A DNA stretch of 5,528 nt from Propionibacteriaceae bacterium (GTDB lineage Bacteria > Actinomycetota > Actinomycetes > Propionibacteriales > Propionibacteriaceae): the NCBI GenBank assembly GCA_030544185.1, contig JAUNRO010000216.1:1-5528 (forward strand). The letters run 5' to 3'. The stretch's first letter is position 1, and the number at the start of each line of letters is the position of its first letter. A program made the position numbers and the translations under genes. Of this stretch, positions 1 through 5,117 are shown one piece after another. The notes beneath the pieces were generated by a model, which made no database searches, was not told the origin of the DNA, and was given only the letters and a program-made list of their open reading frames with translations.

Positions 1-1378
1 GGCTGTCCGCCGACTCGGCCGACTCGGCGTCCTCCGGATCGGCCATCGAGCCGTCACCGCGCAGGTGCTTCAGATCGAGCGGGTTGCCGTCGCTGTCGGT
101 GACGTTGGCGCCCTCGACGATCAGCGCGAGGGCCTTGCCCCGGCGGATCTCGGTCATCCACTCGCCCATGTGGTTGTGCTCCATCATGTGCTGCATCTCC
201 TGCTCGGGGGAGTTGCCGGACTGCTGGGCCTTGCGGATGATGTGCTGGGTGAGGTCCTCCTGGGCGACCCCGACCTGTTCGTTGTCGGCGACCTGGTCGA
301 GGACGAGCTGGGCCTTGAGCGCGTCGCCGGAGCGGGCGTCGATGTCGGCCCAGAACTCCTCGGCAGTCTGCTCCTCCTCGCCGTCCTCGAGATATTGATC
401 CAGGGTGAGCCCGGCCTGGGCGAGCTGGTTCTGGATCTGCTGGTGGCGGGCGTCGATCTCGGCGGCCAGCAGCTTCTCCGGGACGGCGATGTCGATGCGG
501 CCGATGAGGTCCTCGAGCACCTTGTCACGGGCGTCGGCGGCCTGCTCCAGACGCGCCATGTTGGCCACGGCGGTGCGCAGATCCGCCTTCATCTCCTCGA
601 CGGTGTCGAACTCCGAGGCCAGCTGGGCGAACTCGTCGTCGACCTCGGGCAATTCCTGCACCGCCACCTTCTGAACGGTCACGGTGACGTCCACGGTCTC
701 CCCGCGCAGCGGGCCGCCGACCAGCTCGGAGGAGAAGGAAGCGGACTCACCGACCGACAGACCGGTCACGGCGTCGTCGAGGCCGTCGAGCATGCCGCCG
801 GAACCGATCTTGTATTGCACACCCTCGGCGGTCGCCTCCTCCAGCTCCTCACCGTTCTTGGCGCCGGTCAGGTCGATGGTGACGACGTCGCCGTCCTCGG
901 CCGCGCGCTCGACGTCGGTCAGGGTGCTGAAGCGCTGACGCAGGAGGTCGATCTGCTCGTCGACGCGGTCCTCGTCGGCCTCGGTCACCGCGTCGACCTC
1001 GACGCTGATCGTGTCGAACGCCGGGACCTCGAACTCGGGCCGCACGTCGACCTCGGCGGTGAACTCGACGAGCTCGTTGTCCTCGAGCTTCGTGACCTCG
1101 ACCTCGGGCTCGCCGAGCGGGTTGAGCTGGTTGTCCTCGATCGCCTGGCCATAGAGCTCGGGCAGCTTCTGGTTGATGGCTTCCTGGAGCACCATGCCGC
1201 GGCCGAACCGCTGATCGATCACCAGCGGCGGCACCTTTCCGGCCCGGAAGCCGGGGATGTTCACCTGCGAGGCGATATCGCGATATGCCTTGTCCAGGGC
1301 TGGCTTCAGCTCGGTGAAGGGCACCTCGACGGTGATCTTGACCCGCGAGGGGCTCAGCTTCTCAACGGTGCTTGGCAA
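1..1378 (-). CDS. tig: Trigger factor, ribosome-associated chaperone/peptidyl-prolyl isomerase (3' end outside window)
   Basis: Cytosolic chaperone that docks on the ribosome by the exit tunnel and shields nascent chains. About 459 codons are visible without a stop. Domain order fits the family: N-terminal ribosome-binding domain (about 1-115) with the signature loop as GFRAGKVP at 43-50; FKBP-like isomerase domain (about 160-240, GDVVTIDLTG near 165, GGPLRGET near 223); helical C-terminal chaperone arms (about 245-425); then a low-complexity acidic tail (DPEDAESAESADS). The family is usually 430-530 residues, so only a short end is missing. The start is TTG at 1378: an in-frame TAG lies two codons upstream (1382-1384) and GGAG sits 6 bases before the TTG, giving MPSTVEKLSPSRVKITVEVP. 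The signature loop has Ala where E. coli has Lys (GFRKGK). tRNA-Pro lies upstream on the same strand. In many bacteria clpP/clpX follow tig, but that part is not visible. Confidence 0.96.
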   Translation of the reverse strand, partial: MPSTVEKLSPSRVKITVEVPFTELKPALDKAYRDIASQVNIPGFRAGKVPPLVIDQRFGRGMVLQEAINQKLPELYGQAIEDNQLNPLGEPEVEVTKLEDNELVEFTAEVDVRPEFEVPAFDTISVEVDAVTEADEDRVDEQIDLLRQRFSTLTDVERAAEDGDVVTIDLTGAKNGEELEEATAEGVQYKIGSGGMLDGLDDAVTGLSVGESASFSSELVGGPLRGETVDVTVTVQKVAVQELPEVDDEFAQLASEFDTVEEMKADLRTAVANMARLEQAADARDKVLEDLIGRIDIAVPEKLLAAEIDARHQQIQNQLAQAGLTLDQYLEDGEEEQTAEEFWADIDARSGDALKAQLVLDQVADNEQVGVAQEDLTQHIIRKAQQSGNSPEQEMQHMMEHNHMGEWMTEIRRGKALALIVEGANVTDSDGNPLDLKHLRGDGSMADPEDAESAESADS

Positions 1379-1400
1379 GGTCTACTCCTGAAATGATGGT

Positions 1401-1413
1401 GGGGCGACGCCCC
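1401..1413. other. Hairpin in tig leader, start-proximal
   Basis: GGGGCGACGCCCC is a near-perfect inverted repeat (GGGGC/GCCCC around GAC) ending 23 bases before the tig start codon. A second palindrome, CGTCCGGACG (1413-1422), directly abuts it. No T-tract follows, so it is not an intrinsic terminator. It could fold in the tig mRNA leader; a function is inference only. Confidence 0.4.
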
Positions 1414-1436
1414 GTCCGGACGCGCGCTCGTGACAG

Positions 1437-1449
1437 GCCCCCTCGGGGC
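1437..1449. other. Hairpin in tig leader, start-distal
   Basis: GCCCC-CTC-GGGGC forms a short all-GC stem in the leader between tRNA-Pro and tig. No T-run follows on either strand. It lies downstream of the candidate tig -10 element, so it would be part of the 5' UTR if that promoter is used. Confidence 0.35.
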
Positions 1450-1460
1450 ACACCCGGACC

Positions 1461-1466
1461 ATGGTA
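1461..1466 (-). promoter_or_regulatory. Candidate -10 element for tig
   Basis: The minus strand reads TACCAT, matching the actinobacterial TAnnnT pattern. It predicts a start near 1454 and a 5' UTR of about 75 bases containing both leader hairpins. No convincing -35 hexamer is visible 16-19 bases upstream, so this is tentative. Readthrough from the tRNA-Pro promoter is an alternative source of tig mRNA. Confidence 0.35.
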
Positions 1467-1492
1467 GGGCACCGTGGCAGCTGACGCCGAGC

Positions 1493-1505
1493 AGCCCTCA
1501 GGGCT
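1493..1505. other. Short stem at the 3' end of tRNA-Pro
   Basis: AGCCC-TCA-GGGCT can form a 5-bp stem starting at the last base of the encoded CCA of tRNA-Pro. No T-tract follows on the minus strand, so it is weak as a terminator. It may help position 3' processing or be chance in GC-rich DNA. Confidence 0.25.
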
Positions 1506-1580
1506 GGTCGGGGCGACAGGACTCGAACCTGCGATCTCCTGCTCCCAAAGCAGGCGCGCTAGCCACTACGCTACGCCCCG
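1505..1580 (-). tRNA. tRNA-Pro (anticodon UGG), CCA encoded
   Basis: A complete cloverleaf can be folded by hand. Acceptor stem CGGGGCG/CGCCCCG; D-arm GCGT-AGTGGCTA-GCGC; anticodon arm CCTGC-TTTGGGA-GCAGG with TGG at the anticodon position; variable loop AGATC; T-arm GCAGG-TTCGAGT-CCTGT; discriminator A followed by an encoded CCA (1505-1507). The body is 73 nucleotides plus CCA. It should decode CCA and, through wobble, other proline codons. It starts 41 bases after the sortase stop and ends 126 bases before tig, all on one strand. It probably has its own promoter (TACAAT at 1608-1613) and could feed transcription into tig. Confidence 0.97.
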
Positions 1581-1584
1581 GTCT

Positions 1585-1600
1585 GCCCGCTAATGCGGGC
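1585..1600 (-). other. 6-bp hairpin between sortase gene and tRNA-Pro
   Basis: GCCCGC-TAAT-GCGGGC is a perfect 6-bp inverted repeat with a 4-base loop. It lies 21 bases after the sortase stop codon and 4 bases before the tRNA-Pro 5' end. It has no T-tract. It could weakly terminate the sortase transcript, or, given the TACAAT -10 just upstream, form nearly the whole 5' leader of the tRNA precursor. Confidence 0.5.
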
Positions 1601-1607
1601 CTTGGCG

Positions 1608-1613
1608 ATTGTA
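1608..1613 (-). promoter_or_regulatory. Candidate -10 element for tRNA-Pro
   Basis: The minus strand reads TACAAT, five of six matches to TATAAT and the best -10 in the window. It lies directly after the sortase stop codon (1622-1624). The predicted start near 1600-1601 gives a leader of about 20 bases before the mature tRNA at 1580. No clear -35 hexamer is visible; it would fall inside the sortase 3' end. Confidence 0.5.
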
Positions 1614-1621
1614 GCCCCAAT

Positions 1622-2395
1622 TCACACGCGCTGGCCTTCGGGAATCAGCTCGGCATAGAAGATGATCCGCGAATCCCAGTCGTTGGTGGATGGCACATAG
1701 TCCCAGCAGATCATGATCGCCAGCTGCGGCGGGCCGTCCGGGTTGAAGAAGACACCCGACTCCGGGTCATAGGTCGACACCCAGACCTTGTGATCGCGCG
1801 TATAGCGATAGCACACCTGGTTGCCCTCGGCGTCGGAGATCTTGATCAGATCCCCCTCCCTGAGCCCGCCGGTGCCCTCCTGCAGTCCGTTCTTGCCATA
1901 GAGGTCGTTGCCGAGCGCCTGGCCCTTGGAATAGGTGTGGATCGTCAGGATGACGTTGCCCTGGGTCGTGCCCGGCGCGGGACTGCCGTTATACCAAGCC
2001 GTCGTGTAGCCCTGGTTCGGCGGCGGCGCACCCGGATTCCCCTGGGCGTCCTTGCCGACAACCATCATCGGCGATTCGACGCCCATCCGCTCGATGACGA
2101 ACTTGGTGGGCGATTCCATGTCACCGGTGTAGTTCGTGCAGGTCTCGTTCCCCTGCGCGCCCGCGGTCGGGGTCGCCGGCGCCGTCGAGGTCGCCCCCGG
2201 GTCGTTGCTGGGCTCGACCGGCTCCATCGTGTCCATCGTCTCGTCGGTGACGTCCGCGCCGGGGGCGGCGGTCACCGGTGCCGCGGTCTGGGGTGCACCG
2301 CCGGGGCGCAGCACGAACAGCGCTCCGACGACGATCATCGCGACGACAACCAAGCCGAGCAGCACCTGCACGGCACGGTTCTTCAAGATGGGCAT
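1622..2395 (-). CDS. Sortase (class E/F-like), membrane-anchored cysteine transpeptidase
   Basis: Extracytoplasmic transpeptidase that cleaves a C-terminal sorting signal and joins the protein to the cell wall. It has 257 residues: a short basic N-terminus (K5, R7), one membrane segment about 9-29, a Pro/Ala/Thr/Glu-rich linker (about 31-82), then the sortase beta-barrel (about 95-255). The catalytic triad is visible in order: His153 (LTIHTYSKG), Cys230 (LAIMICWDY) and Arg243 (DSRIIFYAEL). ALGNDLYG at 160-167 and the R-I-I-F-Y-A-E-L end resemble actinobacterial class E/F sortases. The usual TLxTC is IMIC here, so the Thr two residues before Cys is lost from the motif. Cys86 and Cys195 are further exposed cysteines and could form a disulfide. 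ATG at 2395 is preceded by AGGAG at a 7-8 base spacing. No pilin or sorting-signal substrate is in the window, suggesting an unlinked, housekeeping-type enzyme. The class assignment is tentative. Confidence 0.9.
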   Translation of the reverse strand: MPILKNRAVQVLLGLVVVAMIVVGALFVLRPGGAPQTAAPVTAAPGADVTDETMDTMEPVEPSNDPGATSTAPATPTAGAQGNETCTNYTGDMESPTKFVIERMGVESPMMVVGKDAQGNPGAPPPNQGYTTAWYNGSPAPGTTQGNVILTIHTYSKGQALGNDLYGKNGLQEGTGGLREGDLIKISDAEGNQVCYRYTRDHKVWVSTYDPESGVFFNPDGPPQLAIMICWDYVPSTNDWDSRIIFYAELIPEGQRV

Positions 2396-2425
2396 GGGAA
2401 CACTCCTGCACGATCGACCAGTGGC

Positions 2426-2431
2426 ACCCTA
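2426..2431 (-). promoter_or_regulatory. Candidate -10 element for the sortase gene
   Basis: TAGGGT on the minus strand fits TAnnnT and would start transcription near 2419, leaving a leader of about 23 bases that carries the AGGAG ribosome site. A -35 match is not evident. The gap 2396-2497 must hold both this promoter and the one for tRNA-Gly on the other strand. Confidence 0.3.
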
Positions 2432-2480
2432 ACCGGGCGGGTGGCATTTCTCGGTGACCTTCTCAGGTGCGGCGATCAGC

Positions 2481-2486
2481 TATGCT
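2481..2486 (+). promoter_or_regulatory. Candidate -10 element for tRNA-Gly
   Basis: TATGCT fits TAnnnT and ends 11 bases before the mature tRNA 5' end at 2498, so transcription would start about 5 bases upstream of the tRNA. The -35 region (around 2459-2465, CTTCTCA) is a poor match to TTGACA. Confidence 0.45.
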
Positions 2487-2497
2487 GTCCTGCGCAC

Positions 2498-2571
2498 GCG
2501 GATGTAGCTCAATGGTAGAGCCCCAGTCTTCCAAACTGGCTACGCGGGTTCGATTCCCGTCATCCGCTCCA
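2498..2571 (+). tRNA. tRNA-Gly (anticodon UCC), CCA encoded
   Basis: A full cloverleaf folds by hand. Acceptor stem GCGGATG/CATCCGC; D-arm GCTC-AATGGTA-GAGC; anticodon arm CCAGT-CTTCCAA-ACTGG with TCC at the anticodon; variable loop CTAC; T-arm GCGGG-TTCGATT-CCCGT; discriminator T and encoded CCA (2569-2571). The body is 71 nucleotides, normal for tRNA-Gly. It reads GGA/GGG codons. It is transcribed away from the sortase gene and towards the stop codon of the unknown protein, only 22 bases away, with no clear terminator in between. Confidence 0.97.
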
Positions 2572-2593
2572 CATTCACCCCGGACAGGGCCCC

Positions 2594-4036
2594 TCAGGCC
2601 GTCGGCGCCCGCAGGGTCAGCCACGCCAGCGCCTCGAGCCCGTCGGGCGCCAGCGGCGCCCGGGCGATCAAACGGCGTACGCAGCGGTGGGCGTCCGGCA
2701 TTTCGCGTCCCTGCGCCGGCCGGAGCAGCGAATGGACCACGACCGCCCGGGCCAGGTCGGCGTCGCTGCGCCGTGGCCAGAGCTCGCCGTGGGTGAGGGT
2801 GCACATCAGGTCCACCTCGCGCAGCGCCCGCGCCAGCCGGGCCCGCAGCTCCGGTGCGCCACCGCTGACCATGAGCCGCAGCTCCGCCAGCGTGACCGGG
2901 TCCAGGCTCTGGTCGGTCATGGCGCCGGAGAGCCGGTCGACCACGGCGGCGATCTCGGGTTCGTGACCGACGAGTTGGCCGCTGGCCCAGAGGTGGAGCC
3001 AGGCGAGGGGTACGCCCGGGCCGGGCGGGAGGTCGGCCAGTTCGGCGGCCGCGCGTTCGGTGAGGCCGCCCGTCCCCACCAGCCACTCCCGGGCCCGGAC
3101 GAGCAGCAGCGCCCGCAGCGGGCTGCTGTCGTCCCCCGGCCGGTCGAGATAGGCCTCGATCAACCCGGCGGCCTCGTCGTGGGCGAGGTGGTGGCCGGGC
3201 ATGGCGCGCAGGACGATCAGCCCTTCGGCAGCCGTGCTGAGCGCCCCCGCGGCGGCGAGGTGCCGGGCCAGCCGGGCGAACGTGCGCTCCTCGTCGGCAT
3301 AGGCGACGTCGAGCCAGGTCACGCCGCGGGCATCGGCGACCTCGAGGCGCTCCAGATCGGGCGCGTCGTCGTGATCGCCCTTGATGAGCACGGCGGTGTC
3401 GGGGTGATCGATCAGCGGATCGACCCGGTCTGCGGCGACCCGGTCGAGGGAGTCGGGGAACCAGACGGGATAGCGTTGCCGCACGGCCTGCGGCTCGGCG
3501 TACCACTCGCCCGACAGCACCAGCTGATAGCGCCCACCGGGCGCGAGCTCGAGCCGCGGCGTCCCGATCCCGTCCTCGTCGGCGATCAGGTCGCCGCGCG
3601 TGAGCCGCAGGGCCAGGCAGCGTGGCGTACCGAACCGGTGGAACGTGAGGAACGCCAGCGCCCCCGCCGCATGAACCTGCAGCAGCCCCTCGGGACCGGG
3701 CCGGACGTCGAGCATGAGCCGGTCGACCGGCAGCGGCTGGTCGGTGGGATTGGTGAGCCCGATGCGGACCTGCCAGTGGCGGTCGAAATTGTGCCGCACG
3801 CGCACGTCCACCCCGGCGCAGCGTCCGGAGGTCTCGATCTCATCGACCTCGACGCGCACGTGATCGGGACGATAGGGCTCCTCGCCGATGCCGCGGACGC
3901 CCAGGGCCTCGATGAGGAGCTCGGCGTCGCCCAGCAGCATCCCGGCGAGCCGGCCGTCGGGGCCGATCCTGATCTGGGCACCCTCGGCCCCGGTCGTGTC
4001 GCCCCACCAACTCAGCACATCCTCGCGCCCGGTCAT
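2594..4036 (-). CDS. Conserved-looking protein of unknown function, translationally coupled to nei
   Basis: I do not recognise this 480-residue protein. No signal peptide or membrane segment is visible, so it should be cytosolic. Residues about 18-180 look beta-rich: alternating hydrophobic strands such as VRVEVDEIE (60-68), WQVRIGLTNPTDQPLPVDRL (88-107) and YQLVLSGEWYA (170-180), like a beta-sandwich or Ig-like fold. After a linker (about 181-240) the rest (about 245-478) is Ala/Leu/Arg-rich helix of repeat-like character, including RTFARLARHLAAAG and SPLRALLLVRAREWL, compatible with a TPR/HEAT-type helical array. No nucleotide-binding, nuclease or metal-site motif stands out. The ATG at 4036 overlaps the nei stop as ATGA and has AGAGG about 7 bases upstream. 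A longer frame reaches 4111 but runs inside the nei zinc-finger codons. Coupling to nei suggests a linked role, but function is unproven. Confidence 0.85.
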   Translation of the reverse strand: MTGREDVLSWWGDTTGAEGAQIRIGPDGRLAGMLLGDAELLIEALGVRGIGEEPYRPDHVRVEVDEIETSGRCAGVDVRVRHNFDRHWQVRIGLTNPTDQPLPVDRLMLDVRPGPEGLLQVHAAGALAFLTFHRFGTPRCLALRLTRGDLIADEDGIGTPRLELAPGGRYQLVLSGEWYAEPQAVRQRYPVWFPDSLDRVAADRVDPLIDHPDTAVLIKGDHDDAPDLERLEVADARGVTWLDVAYADEERTFARLARHLAAAGALSTAAEGLIVLRAMPGHHLAHDEAAGLIEAYLDRPGDDSSPLRALLLVRAREWLVGTGGLTERAAAELADLPPGPGVPLAWLHLWASGQLVGHEPEIAAVVDRLSGAMTDQSLDPVTLAELRLMVSGGAPELRARLARALREVDLMCTLTHGELWPRRSDADLARAVVVHSLLRPAQGREMPDAHRCVRRLIARAPLAPDGLEALAWLTLRAPTA

Positions 4037-4839
4037 CGGCGCCTCTGACAGCGGCCGCACCAGAACAGGTTGCGCCCCTCGAGCACGGCTGTGCGCACCC
4101 GCGCGCCACACACCAGGCAGGGCAGCTCGGCGCGACGATAGACATAGACCTCGCCGCCGTGGTCGTCGACCCGCGGATCGCGCCCCATCGCCTGCGGGCT
4201 GTGTTCGTCGCGGACGGTATCGATGCGGTTGTCACGGACCCCGATCGGCATCAGCCCGACCAGGTCGGCCCAGATCGCCTTCCACGACGCGGGCCGCAGG
4301 TCCGTGCCGGGGGTCATCGGGTTGAGTCGGTTCCGGAACAGCACCTCGGCCCGATAGACGTTGCCGACCCCAGAGAGCACCGTTTGGTCCATGAGCAGGG
4401 CCGCGATGGGCTTGCCCGAGCGTCGGATGCGCTGCCAGGCCCGGCCCGGGTCCGCGTCCGCGCGCAGGGGGTCGGGACCGAGCCGCGCGACCTGGCTGGC
4501 CACCTCCGCCGGCGTCCGCACCGCGCACAGCTGGGGCCCGCGCAGATCGGCCGCGGTCGCGTCGTTCGCCAGCCGCAGCCGCACCTGCCCGACCGGTGGG
4601 GCCATCGGCGCGATCCGGAAGGACCCGATCAGCCCGAGATGGATGTGCACGACCCGGTCGGCCGCGAAGTCGAGGAAGAGGTGCTTGCCGTGGGCGGAGG
4701 TGGCGAGGAGTTCGGTGCCGTCGAGGAGCTCCGCCGCGGCCGCCATCCGGCCCTGCGGGGAGGAGACGGCGGGCCGGGTGCCGCCGAACGCGTCGCCGAG
4801 GTCGAGCGCAAGACGGTGCAGGGTGTGGCCCTCCGGCAT
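4033..4839 (-). CDS. nei: Nei/Fpg-family DNA glycosylase/AP lyase (endonuclease VIII type)
   Basis: Base excision repair enzyme that removes oxidised bases and cuts the abasic strand by beta/delta-elimination. It has 268 residues, the family's normal length. Active-site features are all present: MPEGHT start, giving N-terminal Pro (nucleophile) and Glu after Met removal; Lys52 in AHGKHLFLDF; the helix-two-turn-helix MDQTVLSGVGNVYRAEVLF (150-168); and a C-terminal zinc finger with C241, C244, C261 and C264 (C-x2-C-x16-C-x2-C) and Arg256 in EGRNLFWC. The start at 4839 is fixed by the catalytic Pro and by GGAGGAGG 7 bases upstream; the frame extends to an ATG at 4893 that would bury the nucleophile. 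MPEGHTLHRLA and VSSPQGR recall, from memory, M. tuberculosis Rv2464c (Nei1). First gene of an operon with the overlapping unknown protein. Confidence 0.95.
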   Translation of the reverse strand: MPEGHTLHRLALDLGDAFGGTRPAVSSPQGRMAAAAELLDGTELLATSAHGKHLFLDFAADRVVHIHLGLIGSFRIAPMAPPVGQVRLRLANDATAADLRGPQLCAVRTPAEVASQVARLGPDPLRADADPGRAWQRIRRSGKPIAALLMDQTVLSGVGNVYRAEVLFRNRLNPMTPGTDLRPASWKAIWADLVGLMPIGVRDNRIDTVRDEHSPQAMGRDPRVDDHGGEVYVYRRAELPCLVCGARVRTAVLEGRNLFWCGRCQRRR

Positions 4840-4874
4840 CCTCGACCCTCCTCCGGCGTTCGGTTCAGCCACCG

Positions 4875-4880
4875 AGGTTA
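4875..4880 (-). promoter_or_regulatory. nei: Candidate -10 element for the nei operon
   Basis: TAACCT on the minus strand fits TAnnnT and predicts a start near 4868, leaving about 28 leader bases with the strong GGAGGAGG ribosome site. It shares two base pairs (4879-4880) with the opposing -10 element of the small plus-strand gene. Confidence 0.45.
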
Positions 4881-4884
4881 TCCT
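4879..4884 (+). promoter_or_regulatory. Candidate -10 element for the 64-residue protein (leaderless)
   Basis: TATCCT is followed by exactly 7 bases and then the ATG at 4892, the geometry of a leaderless actinobacterial gene in which the transcript starts at the A of the start codon. No Shine-Dalgarno sequence precedes that ATG. The -35 region has no clear hexamer. Confidence 0.5.
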
Positions 4885-4891
4885 GTGGCCC

Positions 4892-5086
4892 ATGCGCTCC
4901 GAGTCCGTTCACCCGCGTGACTTCGGCCGCGACGGCATCTCCGGGCTCGTGAGTGCCGATCGGGCGCTGCGGGCCCGGGAGGTCTCGCGCCCCTCGGCCG
5001 AGGATCTCGCCGAGGCGCAGCGGACGGCCGAAGAGTTGCTCGGCCGGCTCGACCAGCGCCCGCCGCAGCGGCGCCGGCGCCGCTGA
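4892..5086 (+). CDS. Small arginine-rich hypothetical protein, 64 residues
   Basis: I do not recognise a family. The protein begins MRSESVHPRDFGRDGISGLV, has a mid section with a predicted amphipathic helix (about 36-54, SAEDLAEAQRTAEELLGRL) and ends in a basic tail (QRRRRR). It has no cysteine, tyrosine, tryptophan or membrane segment, so it is a small soluble protein, and the basic tail could bind nucleic acid or acidic partners (inference). The start is supported by a -10 box 7 bases upstream and by the lack of any competing ribosome site. It is divergent from nei across a 52-bp gap, and the next gene starts 31 bases downstream with its own -10. Codon choice is GC-rich as in its neighbours, supporting a real gene, but its shortness leaves doubt. 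Confidence 0.7.
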   Translation: MRSESVHPRDFGRDGISGLVSADRALRAREVSRPSAEDLAEAQRTAEELLGRLDQRPPQRRRRR

Positions 5087-5110
5087 ACGCTTTCCCCGCC
5101 TGCGTACGCT
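5083..5110 (+). promoter_or_regulatory. Candidate promoter for the M15-like lipoprotein gene (leaderless)
   Basis: A -35-like CTGAAC (5083-5088), a 16-base spacer and a -10 TACGCT (5105-5110) are followed by 7 bases and then GTG at 5118. No ribosome site precedes that GTG, so the transcript probably starts at the start codon. The -35 overlaps the stop codon of the upstream small gene. Confidence 0.45.
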
Positions 5111-5117
5111 CGGCGGT

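Noticed and set aside
65..1396. 443-residue open frame on the plus strand opposite tig
   Set aside because: Its translation is a Leu/Val/Gly/Asp-rich string with no domain, as expected from the antisense of a high-GC gene; tig on the other strand has all its family signatures.
1382..1462. 26-codon upstream frame ending in TAG six bases before the tig start
   Set aside because: Its ATG lies inside the candidate tig -10 element and has no ribosome site, so it is probably chance; it would matter only on readthrough from tRNA-Pro.
1430..2518. 362-residue plus-strand open frame
   Set aside because: It reads straight through tRNA-Pro (the GRQDSNLRSPAPKAGA string is a well-known translated tRNA artefact) and runs antisense to the sortase.
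1505..2571. tRNA genes as integration sites for a genomic island
   Set aside because: No integrase, no repeated tRNA 3' end and no change in composition are visible; both tRNAs are intact and flanked by core-type genes.
2463..3506. 347-residue minus-strand open frame
   Set aside because: Arg/Pro/Gly-rich out-of-frame shadow of the unknown protein that ends by translating the antisense of tRNA-Gly.
2687..4048. 453-residue open frame on the plus strand opposite the unknown protein
   Set aside because: Composition is typical of an antisense shadow (Gly/Glu/Arg/Pro/Val) and it has no ribosome site; the minus-strand frame is fixed by ATGA coupling to nei.
4037..4111. Longer N-terminus for the unknown protein starting at 4111
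   Set aside because: It would overlap the nei zinc-finger codons by about 75 bases; the added residues look like out-of-frame nei sequence, and the ATGA start has a suitable ribosome site.
4840..4893. Upstream ATG for nei at 4893
   Set aside because: It would add 18 residues before MPEG and block the N-terminal proline nucleophile; it also lies upstream of the predicted transcript start and lacks a ribosome site.
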